A DNA stretch of 64,000 nt, taken from positions 187,648-251,647 of the forward strand of contig NZ_KQ948556.1 of assembly GCF_001514125.1 (NCBI RefSeq), given 5' to 3'. Each line of letters begins with the position of its first letter. Positions within the stretch are counted from its first letter, which is position 1. Below the pieces are notes generated by a model that worked only from the letters and a program-made list of their open reading frames with translations, was not told the DNA's origin and made no database searches. This DNA is from Streptomyces longwoodensis (GTDB lineage Bacteria > Actinomycetota > Actinomycetes > Streptomycetales > Streptomycetaceae). Below, piece after piece: positions 1-7,953 of this stretch. The translations under genes were made by a program, and so were the position numbers.

Positions 1-2
1 TC

Positions 3-1847
3 GTGTCCGAGCGGCCGACCGCGTACGTCGGCGAGGGCAAGCTGCTCTACGCGGGCTGGACCGTGGTCGGCGACCAGCTCCAGATCCTGGACGGCCCGAT
101 CGAGGTCCAGGGCACCCTCGGCGGCTGGAGCGCGGGCGCGCAGATGCGCCTCGGGCACAACGACCTGCCGTACGGCGTCTCGGGCGGCCCCGTCGTCGAC
201 CCGCAGCGCGGCGAGGTCATCGGCGTGCTGAAGTCCCGTGCCGACCACGGTCAGGGCGGCACCTGCACCGGCATCGAGCGGCTGCGCACGCTGCCCGTGC
301 CGCGGGGTGCCGCGACCGCCGAGCACGACGACGTCTACCAGGCCGTCTTCCACGCCCACGACCGCTACCACCGCCACCGCCAGCTGCCCTCCGGCTCCCG
401 CGGCGCCACCTGGGCCGACGCCCAGAAGCGGATCGGCGTCCGGCCCGGCCGCACCCTCAGCCCCGACGAGCGCACCGAACTGCTCGGCCGGCTCGCCGAA
501 CTGCCGCCGCCCTCCGGCACCCGCGCCCTGCTGGACATCCTCGAGTCGCTGCCCGACCTGGAGCTCCCGCAGCACCTGCCCGCCCCGCGCGGCTGGCGCG
601 ACGGCCTGGGCCTGCTGTACGAGAACGCCCGGGACGACGGCGTCCTGAAGCTGGTCCTCGACTACACGATGCGCGTGATGCACGCCGACCGCCCGCCCAC
701 CCCCAGCACGCTGGCCGCCGAACGGGCCCTGTGGGACTGGGTCCGCCAGGTCGCCGCCGGCCTGGACAGCGGCTACCGCGCCGGCCTCGCCCGCCGGCAC
801 GAGGAGTGGTCGGGCCTACGCGCCCGCACGCGCGCCCCGGGCCACGGGCCGGACGGGCCGGTCACCGGCCACGACGCGGCCGGCACGCGCCCGCGGCTCG
901 ACGCGCCGTCGCCCGCCGTCCCCGCGCCCGTCTCCGTCTCCGTCCCCGTCCCGGCCGAGGCCCACGGCCGCGACCGGCCCGCCACCCCGGAGGGCCGCGA
1001 CCACGCGCGCGTGACGCCCGGGCTGACCGTCCTGCTGGAGGTGCTGCGGCGCGGCTGGGAACCCGACCGCTGCGACTGGTCCGTGTCCGTGGCCCGCCCC
1101 GACGGCGACGTCCTGCGGCTGCACGAGGCCGAGCGCACCCCGTGGGACGGGCTCGCGGCCGAGGCCGCCGAACCGCTCGCCGAGGCGTTCCGCCGCTGCG
1201 ACGCGCCCGACCGGCCCGCGCCCTTGCAGGCCGCCCTGCCCCACCTGCTGCTCGGCCTGCCCGTGGACACCTGGCAACTGCACCCCGGCGAGCCGCCGTT
1301 GGGCGTGCAGCGGCCGGTCGTCGTGCGCTGCTCCGACCGCGACCAGCTGCCCGACGACGGCGAGTACGACCCCGACGGGGCCGACGGCCACCACGAGCGC
1401 CACGACCGCTGGCGCCGCCTGCACACGCACGACGCGCGCGCGGAGGTCCTCGACTGCGACGACGGCGTGCGCCAGCCCGTGCCGCCCGTGTCCGACCTGC
1501 GTGACCTCGCCCACCGCACCGTCCCGGTGCTGTGCCGCTACGGCGAGCACCGCTACGAGGACGACGCGGCGGCCCTGGCGCGCATCGTGCACGCCGGGTT
1601 CGGGGTGGCCCTGTGGCGGCGCCGCTCCGGCCGCTCCGACACCGTGTGCGGGGAGTTCCACCGGGGCGCGCGCCAGGCCGTGGACGACGGCGTGAGTGCG
1701 GAGCTGCTCCCCGAGGTCGTGCACCGCATGCGCGTGAAGCTGCGCGCGGGTCGCACCGAGGCGTACTGGGCCGACGGCATCGCGCTCTACTACGACGATC
1801 CGCACCGGCCCCTGCCCGGCGCCGGAGACCTGCTGGAGGCGCCGTGA
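3..1847 (+). CDS. Trypsin-like protease / VMAP-family effector protein (5' end cut by window)
   Basis: This is the C-terminal part of a larger protein. The visible GTG at base 3 is probably internal, because only the last third of a trypsin-like domain is present. It contains the nucleophile motif GVSGGPV followed by a VIGVLKSR strand, near residues 58-80; the catalytic His and Asp would lie upstream. A helical region (about residues 130-270) resembles effector-associated domains. A C-terminal part (about 340-600) with PLGVQRPVVVRCSDR and GVALWRR resembles the VMAP-C region of vWA-MoxR-associated proteins. In that family the peptidase is the effector and the MoxR and vWA partners regulate it. 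The next two genes encode exactly these partners. The domain assignment is by recognition of motifs, so the family is likely and the exact borders are not. Confidence 0.72.
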   Translation: MSERPTAYVGEGKLLYAGWTVVGDQLQILDGPIEVQGTLGGWSAGAQMRLGHNDLPYGVSGGPVVDPQRGEVIGVLKSRADHGQGGTCTGIERLRTLPVPRGAATAEHDDVYQAVFHAHDRYHRHRQLPSGSRGATWADAQKRIGVRPGRTLSPDERTELLGRLAELPPPSGTRALLDILESLPDLELPQHLPAPRGWRDGLGLLYENARDDGVLKLVLDYTMRVMHADRPPTPSTLAAERALWDWVRQVAAGLDSGYRAGLARRHEEWSGLRARTRAPGHGPDGPVTGHDAAGTRPRLDAPSPAVPAPVSVSVPVPAEAHGRDRPATPEGRDHARVTPGLTVLLEVLRRGWEPDRCDWSVSVARPDGDVLRLHEAERTPWDGLAAEAAEPLAEAFRRCDAPDRPAPLQAALPHLLLGLPVDTWQLHPGEPPLGVQRPVVVRCSDRDQLPDDGEYDPDGADGHHERHDRWRRLHTHDARAEVLDCDDGVRQPVPPVSDLRDLAHRTVPVLCRYGEHRYEDDAAALARIVHAGFGVALWRRRSGRSDTVCGEFHRGARQAVDDGVSAELLPEVVHRMRVKLRAGRTEAYWADGIALYYDDPHRPLPGAGDLLEAP

Positions 1848-1955
1848 GGCCGCCCCGCGCCCGCTCTCCGGCCCCTTACCAGGCCACCTGATGGTCGATA
1901 CCGTGATGCACGTTCGACGGCTGCCATGGACGCGTGACGACGAGGACCGGGGACC

Positions 1956-2978
1956 ATGACCGATTCCAATGAGTGGCTCATCTACCGAGGCGCCGGCGAG
2001 CCCCACGACGGGATGGACCGGCTGCCCCCGCCCCCGCCCTGGCGCGACTTCTCCGGACGCGACGCGCAGGCACCCGGCGACGGCTCCCAGGACCGCCGGC
2101 TCGGCGCCCACCGCCACCTCGCCGAGCTGCACCGGCCGGGCGCCGAGGAGCTGGAGATGATCAACGCGGCGCTGTACCTGCGCCGTCCGCTCCTGGTCAC
2201 CGGCAGCCCCGGCGCGGGCAAGAGCACCCTGGCCCACTCGGTGGCGTACGAACTCGGGCTGGGCGACGTGCTGCGCTGGTCGATCGTCAGCCGCTCCACC
2301 CTCCAGGACGGCCTCTACGAGTACGACGCCATCGCCCGCCTCCAGGAAGTCCAGATCGCCGCCCAGGGCGGCTACGGCGGCGCCGCGGGCAGCCCCGGCG
2401 CGGTGGACAGCATCGGGAGCTACATCCGCCTCGGCCCGCTCGGCACCGCCCTGCTGCCCTCCGACACCCCGCGCGTGCTGCTCATCGACGAGCTGGACAA
2501 GAGCGACATCGACCTGCCCAACGACCTGCTGAACGTGCTGGAGGAGGGCGAGTTCCAGATCCCCGAGCTCCAGCGGATCGCCGACCGGCTGCCCGACGGC
2601 GAGGCCGAGGTGCTCACCGCCGACGGCACCAAGGTGCGGGTGCGCGACGGGCGCGTGCGCTGCCGGGCGTTCCCGTTCGTCGTGCTCACCAGCAACGGCG
2701 AGCGCGACTTCCCGGCCCCGCTGATGCGCCGCTGCATCCACCTGGAGCTGGGCCGCCCGGACCACAACCGGCTCGCCACGTTCGTCCGCGCCCACCTCGG
2801 CGACGAGGCGGCCCGCGCGGGCGACGACCTGATCACCCGCTTCCTGGAGCGCTCGCGCAGCGAACTCCTCGCCGCCGACCAGCTGCTGAACGCCATCTAC
2901 CTCACCGACGCGGCCGCCCCGCCCAGCCGCGACCGCCTCGCCGACCTGCTCATCCAGCGGCTCGACCGCCCGAGGTGA
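1956..2978 (+). CDS. MoxR-type AAA+ ATPase of the VMAP triad
   Basis: A 340-residue AAA+ ATPase. Walker A is GSPGAGKST (about residues 82-90), Walker B is VLLIDELDKSD, and the sensor 1 stretch is VVLTSNGERDFP with a following arginine finger-like LMRR. A proline-rich N-terminus of about 45 residues precedes the ATPase core. MoxR ATPases act as chaperone-like remodelers that work with vWA-domain proteins. The gene sits 108 bp after the protease/VMAP gene, and its stop lies 7 bp before the vWA gene start. This gives the canonical order of a vWA-MoxR-VMAP ternary system. The ATG at 1956 follows a GGACCGGGG purine tract. The ATPase call is secure; the conflict-system role is inferred from context. 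Confidence 0.88.
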   Translation: MTDSNEWLIYRGAGEPHDGMDRLPPPPPWRDFSGRDAQAPGDGSQDRRLGAHRHLAELHRPGAEELEMINAALYLRRPLLVTGSPGAGKSTLAHSVAYELGLGDVLRWSIVSRSTLQDGLYEYDAIARLQEVQIAAQGGYGGAAGSPGAVDSIGSYIRLGPLGTALLPSDTPRVLLIDELDKSDIDLPNDLLNVLEEGEFQIPELQRIADRLPDGEAEVLTADGTKVRVRDGRVRCRAFPFVVLTSNGERDFPAPLMRRCIHLELGRPDHNRLATFVRAHLGDEAARAGDDLITRFLERSRSELLAADQLLNAIYLTDAAAPPSRDRLADLLIQRLDRPR

Positions 2979-2985
2979 GGCACTG

Positions 2986-5900
2986 ATGGCCGACCCGACG
3001 GAACGCCACGGCCCCGCGGACCCCGACCCGTCCACCGCTCCCACCCGGTCGCCCGGGGCATCCCCCGCTCCCACCCGGCCGCCCGGCGCGCCCGCCGCAC
3101 CCGCCCCCGACCCGGCCCCCGACCCCCTCGCCGAGCTCGTCGCACGGCTCCGCCACGTGGGGCTCGACCCCGACGTCGAGGGGCTCAGCGACGCGCTGTG
3201 GCTGGCCCGCTGGGCCCGTCCGGCGAATCCCCTGCACGAGCAGGACGCGGTGTGCGGCGGCGGACGCGAACGCCCGGGCCGGCCGTCCGGCGAGCGGTCC
3301 GCCGACCGGGCCCCCGGCTCCCCGCCGGACGCGCCCGGCCCGCACCCGCCCGCGCCGACGCCGTCGTACGGGACCGGGCCGGACGGGCGGGTCGCGCTGT
3401 ACCCGCCGACGCGCGGTGGCGGGGCACGCGCGCGTGCGGGCGGGCACGCCGCGGCACTGCCTGTCGGCGTGCCCGCCGCCCCGGCGCTGCCCGCGCCCCT
3501 GGAACTCCAGCGCGCGTTACGCCCGTTGCAGGGCTACCGCAGCCCCGCGCCGCCGCTGCGCAAGGAGCTGGACGAGACCGCGACGGCCGAGCTGAGCGCC
3601 CGCGCGGGCGGCCTGGTGATGCCCGTCCACCGGGCCGTGACCCGCGGCGACACCCGGCTCCAGCTCGTCCTGGACGCCTCGCCGTCGATGCGGGTGTGGG
3701 ACCGGATGTTCGCCGAACTGGAGCAGGTGTTCGCCCAGTTGGGCGCCTTCGGTGACGTCCAGGTCAGCCATCTGCACGAGGGCCCGGAGGGGGACCCGGT
3801 GGTCGGCCGCAGCCCCGACCCGCTCGCGGCCCCGCTGCACTCCGCGGACCGGCTCAGCGACCCCACCGGCCGCCGGATCACCCTCCTGGTGAGCGACTGC
3901 GCGGGCCCGCTGTGGCGCAGCGGCCGCGCCCACCGGATGCTGCACCAGCTGGCCCGCCAGGCCCCGGCCGCGGTGCTCCAGCCCCTCCCGCAGCGCCTGT
4001 GGAGCCGGACCCGGCTGCCGGTGACGTACGGCGAACTCACGCGCGGCGAGACGCTGGGCGGCGCCGCCGTGCTGCGGGTGCGCACCCCGTCCGGGGCGCC
4101 CGCGGAGGCCCGCCGCGGCGGACTGCCCGTCCCCGTGCTGCCCCCGGAGCCGGTGGCGCTCGGGGCGTGGGCGCGGCTGCTGTCGAGCGCCGGTCCGGGG
4201 ACCGTCGCCGGGGCCGTGGGCTGGGTGCGCGCCGACCAGCCGCCCGCGCCCGCCGCGGGCCCCGCCCGGCCGCGCACGTGGGTCGAGCGCGTCGGACGCT
4301 TCCGCTCCACCGCCTCCCCGGCCGCCGGCCGGCTCGCCGTCTACCTGGCGGCGGCCCCGCTGTGCCTGCCGGTCATGCAGCTCGTCCAGCGCACCATGCT
4401 GCCCGGCTCCGGCCCCTCCGAACTGGCCGAGGTGCTGCTCAGCGGCCTGGTCACCCGCGCCGGCGAGCCGTACGCAGACGACGGCACGCCCTGGTACGAG
4501 ATGCAGCCCGACGTCCAGGACGCCCTGCTGTCCACGCTGGGCCGCGACGAGGCCGTCCTCGTCCTCAAGCACTGCTCGGAGTACATCGAGCAGCGCTACG
4601 GCAAGGGCGGCCCCAACTTCCCGGCGCTCGCCCTCGCCCAGCTCGGCAACGGCGGCTCGGGACGCCCGTACGCGCCCGGCGACGCCCTGGCCGGCGACGG
4701 CACCGACCCCGGCGACACGACGCTCGTGCCGCAGCCCTTCGCGGAGGTCGCCGCGCGCGTGCTGGGGCGGTTCATGCCGCTGCCCGAGCAGTTCGCGGCC
4801 GTCGGGGGCCGCACCGGCGACCGGCCGGCCGGCGACCGGCCGCCGCACCAGGCGGTCGTGCGGGCCCGCGCGCTGGTCGAGCGGTTCGACGACGAGGGCA
4901 TGGTGCAGGACCTGATCGACGCCGTGCAGCTGCTGCGCGGCGCCACCGAGCACGAGCGGCCGCCGGGCCGCGACCCCGTGCTGTGGGCCCAGTACGCGCA
5001 CAGCACGCTGCGGCTGTGGGAGGTGCAGGGCGGCGCCGACCTGCTGCGCGAGGCCGAGCAGGCCGCCGAGCGCGCCGTCGCGCACCCGCACGCGCTGCGC
5101 GAACGGGCCGTCCTCGCGCGCGTGCTGCACGCGGCCGCGGTGGACCGCAGACGGCGCGGCGACCGCGCCGGAGCGCTGGACCTGCTGCGCCGCGCCGACC
5201 GCGAGTACGCCGTGGCGTGCGCCGCGCCCGGCCTGGCCGACGGCGAGGCGCTTCAGCTGACCCTGGAACGCGTCGAGGCCCTGGAGACCCAGTCGCGCCT
5301 CAGTGACGACAGCGCGCTGCTCCAGGGCGCGGTCGGGATGCTGGAGGCCTTCGCCGACGCCTGGCCGGACCGCCGACGCCGCCCGCCCGACCTCCCGCTC
5401 GCCCACGGCCGCGTCCTGCTGCGCCTGGCGCAGACCACCGCCGACCAGGAACAGGCGCGCGGCCACGCCGAGCTGGCGGCCCGTTCCCTGCGGGACGCGC
5501 TGGAGGCGGCCGGCCCCGAGGAGCCGCTGCGCGACGGGGTGCGCGTCCGCCTGGACCTGGTCGACGCGCTGCTGACGTCCGGCGGCCCGCTGGACGAGGC
5601 CCAGGACCGCGTGGACGAGGCCTTGCCCCTGACCCGCGACCGCGGCCTGCGCGCGGCCCTGCTGGTGCGCTCCGGACGCATCGGCGTCGCCCGCCACGCC
5701 GAGACCGGCGACCCGCGCGACCTCCACACCGCCGCCGACCGCTTCGAACAGGCCGCCCACGGCATGTCCCGCGACGCCCCTTCCCACGCCGACGTCCTCG
5801 CCGAGTGGGGCGAGACCCTGCTCCGCCTGGCGTCCCTGGAGAGCGGCGGCCGCGCCCTGGGGGCGCTGTCGCGGGCGATCCGGGTCCTGCGGGAGTGCCG

Positions 5901-6411
5901 GACGGAGACGCCGTCGGGGGACCGGCGGCTGGCGCACCGGTTGCTGTTGCTGGGCCAGGCGCTGATGGCCCGTTACGACGGCCGGGGTGATCCGGTCGAC
6001 CTCCGGGAGGCCGAGCACCTGTTCGGACTGGCGGCGGCCGAGGCGACCGCCCCCCTGCTGGCCGCCCGCTCCCTCCTCGCGCTCGGGCACGCGCAGTTCG
6101 AGGCGTATCGAGGCCTTGGCCGGCCGACCCGGCTGGACGCGGCCGTGGATGCCTTCCGGGACGCCGCCGAGGCCGCCCGGGATGCGGAGCAGGAGGCCGA
6201 GACCGAGCGGCACCGCCTCCACGCCGTGGAGTTGTGCGCGCAGGCGCACCACTGGCGGGGTAGGACTTACGAGGCGGCCGCCCGTCCGCGCGCGGCCCGC
6301 GAGGCCTACCGCGCGGCGCGCGCGGAGTGGCAGCGCCTGCCGGAGGGCAGCGTGGGCACGGGGCAGCCGGACGCCGAGGAGACGGCGCGCAGGCTCGCCC
6401 AGCTGGAGTGA
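2986..6411 (+). CDS. vWA-like / SAV_2336-type protein with C-terminal TPR array
   Basis: A 1141-residue protein of three parts. Residues 1-220 are Pro/Ala-rich and partly disordered. Residues about 220-430 form a vWA-like fold with a MIDAS-type D-A-S-P-S motif (D230, S232, S234) and a following LLVSDCAGPLW strand. From about 640 to the end the protein is built of helical repeats rich in Ala, Arg and Leu (AAERA, LLRRA, AAEAARDA), which read as TPR-like units. This matches the SAV_2336 N-terminal domain family found with MoxR and VMAP partners. It is read from the ATG 7 nt after the MoxR stop. The fxsA-type precursor begins only 12 nt downstream, so this gene physically joins the triad to the RiPP genes. 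The repeat boundaries are approximate. Confidence 0.8.
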   Translation: MADPTERHGPADPDPSTAPTRSPGASPAPTRPPGAPAAPAPDPAPDPLAELVARLRHVGLDPDVEGLSDALWLARWARPANPLHEQDAVCGGGRERPGRPSGERSADRAPGSPPDAPGPHPPAPTPSYGTGPDGRVALYPPTRGGGARARAGGHAAALPVGVPAAPALPAPLELQRALRPLQGYRSPAPPLRKELDETATAELSARAGGLVMPVHRAVTRGDTRLQLVLDASPSMRVWDRMFAELEQVFAQLGAFGDVQVSHLHEGPEGDPVVGRSPDPLAAPLHSADRLSDPTGRRITLLVSDCAGPLWRSGRAHRMLHQLARQAPAAVLQPLPQRLWSRTRLPVTYGELTRGETLGGAAVLRVRTPSGAPAEARRGGLPVPVLPPEPVALGAWARLLSSAGPGTVAGAVGWVRADQPPAPAAGPARPRTWVERVGRFRSTASPAAGRLAVYLAAAPLCLPVMQLVQRTMLPGSGPSELAEVLLSGLVTRAGEPYADDGTPWYEMQPDVQDALLSTLGRDEAVLVLKHCSEYIEQRYGKGGPNFPALALAQLGNGGSGRPYAPGDALAGDGTDPGDTTLVPQPFAEVAARVLGRFMPLPEQFAAVGGRTGDRPAGDRPPHQAVVRARALVERFDDEGMVQDLIDAVQLLRGATEHERPPGRDPVLWAQYAHSTLRLWEVQGGADLLREAEQAAERAVAHPHALRERAVLARVLHAAAVDRRRRGDRAGALDLLRRADREYAVACAAPGLADGEALQLTLERVEALETQSRLSDDSALLQGAVGMLEAFADAWPDRRRRPPDLPLAHGRVLLRLAQTTADQEQARGHAELAARSLRDALEAAGPEEPLRDGVRVRLDLVDALLTSGGPLDEAQDRVDEALPLTRDRGLRAALLVRSGRIGVARHAETGDPRDLHTAADRFEQAAHGMSRDAPSHADVLAEWGETLLRLASLESGGRALGALSRAIRVLRECRTETPSGDRRLAHRLLLLGQALMARYDGRGDPVDLREAEHLFGLAAAEATAPLLAARSLLALGHAQFEAYRGLGRPTRLDAAVDAFRDAAEAARDAEQEAETERHRLHAVELCAQAHHWRGRTYEAAARPRAAREAYRAARAEWQRLPEGSVGTGQPDAEETARRLAQLE

Positions 6412-6423
6412 CCTGGGGAGAGG

Positions 6424-6600
6424 ATGAGGGTGGAGTCAGCCGAGTCGATGCCGGACGAGCCGTTCGCGGACGTCCTGGCCCTGAGCCTCACCGAGTTGCG
6501 GACCATCCGCCACCCGGTGCTGCGCGAGGTCCTGGACGATCTCCGCGAGCGGGCCGCACAGCCCGGCGAGATGCTCTGGGGATACGGCAGCGCGTTCTGA
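6424..6600 (+). CDS. fxsA: FxSxx-COOH type cyclophane RiPP precursor (FxsA-like)
   Basis: A 58-codon ORF too short for automatic ORF lists. It has an acidic, helical leader with LALSLTELRTIRHPVL and a C-terminus ending GEMLWGYGSAF directly before the stop. FxSxx precursors end in F-x-S-x-x-COOH; here the motif is Y-G-S-A-F, with Tyr replacing the first Phe. In the family the radical SAM enzyme FxsB crosslinks an aromatic side chain to a neighbouring residue to give a three-residue cyclophane. The ATG lies 12 nt after the vWA/TPR gene, preceded by GGGGAGAGG. The maturase genes follow immediately. A GTG two codons later is an alternative start. The leader and position make the call strong; the actual crosslink (Tyr54-Ser56 or Trp52-Tyr54) is open. 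Confidence 0.85.
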   Translation: MRVESAESMPDEPFADVLALSLTELRTIRHPVLREVLDDLRERAAQPGEMLWGYGSAF

Positions 6601-6706
6601 CGACGCGCCGCCGAGCGCCCGGCGGACGGCGAGATCCGGTCAAGTTCCGCGCTGGGAGGACCGGTTCAGGTCGGTCGGGCTGCCGGGACCGGCTCGGCGT
6701 TTGCCG

Positions 6707-6723
6707 GTTCCCCGGTCGGGAAC
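6707..6723 (+). terminator. Short stem-loop between precursor and maturase genes
   Basis: GTTCCC-CGGTC-GGGAAC forms a perfect 6-bp stem with a 5-nt loop in the 144-bp gap between the precursor and fxsB, with no T-run after it. It could be a partial terminator or RNA-processing site that lets the precursor be made in excess of its enzymes. This is a weak structure-only call. Confidence 0.3.
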
Positions 6724-6744
6724 GGGGCCAGGGACGACCGAGCC

Positions 6745-7953
6745 ATGGGGGGTGACGGAGTGTCGCACGGTGTCGCCGTACCCGTCGGTCCCCCCGCCCC
6801 CGCCGTTCCCTTCCCGTTCCGTCAGTTCATCGTGAAGGTGCACGGCCGCTGCAACCTCGCGTGCCGCTACTGCTACCTCTACGCGGGCCCCGACCACACC
6901 TGGCGCGACCGTCCCACGGCGGCGTCCGCGGCCGTACTGGAACGCACCGCGACCCGGATCGCCGAGCACGCGCGCGCCCACGGGCCCACCGACCTCTCCC
7001 TGGTGCTGCACGGCGGCGAACCCCTGCTGGCCGGGGCGGACACGCTCGCCCGCTTCACCTCCCTGGTCCGGGCCCGCGTCCCCGGCGGCACGAAGGTGCA
7101 CGCGACGGTCCAGACGAACGCCACCCTGCTCACCGCGTCCCGCCTCGCCACCCTGGCCGACACCGGCATCCGCGTCGGCATCAGCCTCGACGGCGGCCTG
7201 CCCGGCCACAACGCACGGCGCGTCGACCACGCCGGGCGCCCGTCCTGGCCCGCCGCCTCCCGGGGCGCCCGGCTGGTGGCCGACCGCTTCCCGGCCTCCT
7301 ACGCCGGCATCCTCACGGTCGTCGACCCGACGCTGGACCCGGTGGAGACGTACGACTCGCTCCTCGCCCTGCGCCCGCCGGCCCTGGACCTGCTCCTGCC
7401 GCACGGCAACTGGTCGGTGCCGCCGCCGCACCATGACGGGCAGCGCTACGGCGACTGGCTCTGCGCGGTGTTCGACCGCTGGTGGCGGGCCGGGCGACGC
7501 GAGGCACGGGTCCGCCTGTTCGAGGCGTGCATCGCCCTGCTGCTCGGCCGGCCGGCCGCGACCGAGCAACTCGGACTCGCGCCGTTCGAGACGGTGGTCG
7601 TGGAGACGGACGGGTCGATCGAGCAGGTGGACTCCCTGAAGTCGGCCTACCACGGCGCGGCCGAGACCGGCCTCGACGTCTTCCGCCACCCCTTCGACGA
7701 GGCGCTGCGCCACCCCGCGGTGGCGGCCCGGCAGGCGGGAGCGGACGCGCTGGCAACGACCTGCCGGGCCTGCCCCGTCCTGCACGTCTGCGGCGGCGGC
7801 CAGTACGCGCACCGGTACCGGGCCGGACACGGCTTCGTCCACCCCTCGGTGTACTGCACCGATCTCCAGCGCTTCATCCGGCACGTGGCGCGACGGCTCA
7901 CCGAGGAGGTCCCCCCACCGGCCGCCTCCTCGGCCGAAGGAGGCCCCCCGTGA
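6745..7953 (+). CDS. fxsB: FxsB-type radical SAM/SPASM peptide maturase
   Basis: About 400 residues with the radical SAM motif CNLACRYCY near residues 34-42 and a glycine-rich LHGGEPLL strand that binds S-adenosylmethionine. The C-terminal SPASM-type cysteine cluster (CRACPVLHVCGGG, then a Cys in VYC) binds auxiliary iron-sulfur clusters. The FxsB family makes the cyclophane on FxSxx precursors, and the precursor lies just upstream. The ATG at 6745 has no clear ribosome-binding site; the GTG at 6760 is preceded by GGGGGGTG and may be the true start. Its stop overlaps the start of the next gene (GTGA), so the two are translationally coupled. Confidence 0.92.
   Translation: MGGDGVSHGVAVPVGPPAPAVPFPFRQFIVKVHGRCNLACRYCYLYAGPDHTWRDRPTAASAAVLERTATRIAEHARAHGPTDLSLVLHGGEPLLAGADTLARFTSLVRARVPGGTKVHATVQTNATLLTASRLATLADTGIRVGISLDGGLPGHNARRVDHAGRPSWPAASRGARLVADRFPASYAGILTVVDPTLDPVETYDSLLALRPPALDLLLPHGNWSVPPPHHDGQRYGDWLCAVFDRWWRAGRREARVRLFEACIALLLGRPAATEQLGLAPFETVVVETDGSIEQVDSLKSAYHGAAETGLDVFRHPFDEALRHPAVAARQAGADALATTCRACPVLHVCGGGQYAHRYRAGHGFVHPSVYCTDLQRFIRHVARRLTEEVPPPAASSAEGGPP

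Noticed and set aside
816..3074. 752-codon minus-strand frame over the VMAP and MoxR genes
   Set aside because: Antisense shadow of genes with clear domain motifs; no ribosome site and low-complexity translation.
3517..6252. 911-codon minus-strand frame over the vWA/TPR gene
   Set aside because: Shadow frame; composition mirrors the sense gene and no family motif is present.
6601..6744. Second precursor peptide after fxsA
   Set aside because: No start codon with a ribosome site gives a peptide ending in an FxSxx-like motif in any plus-strand frame.
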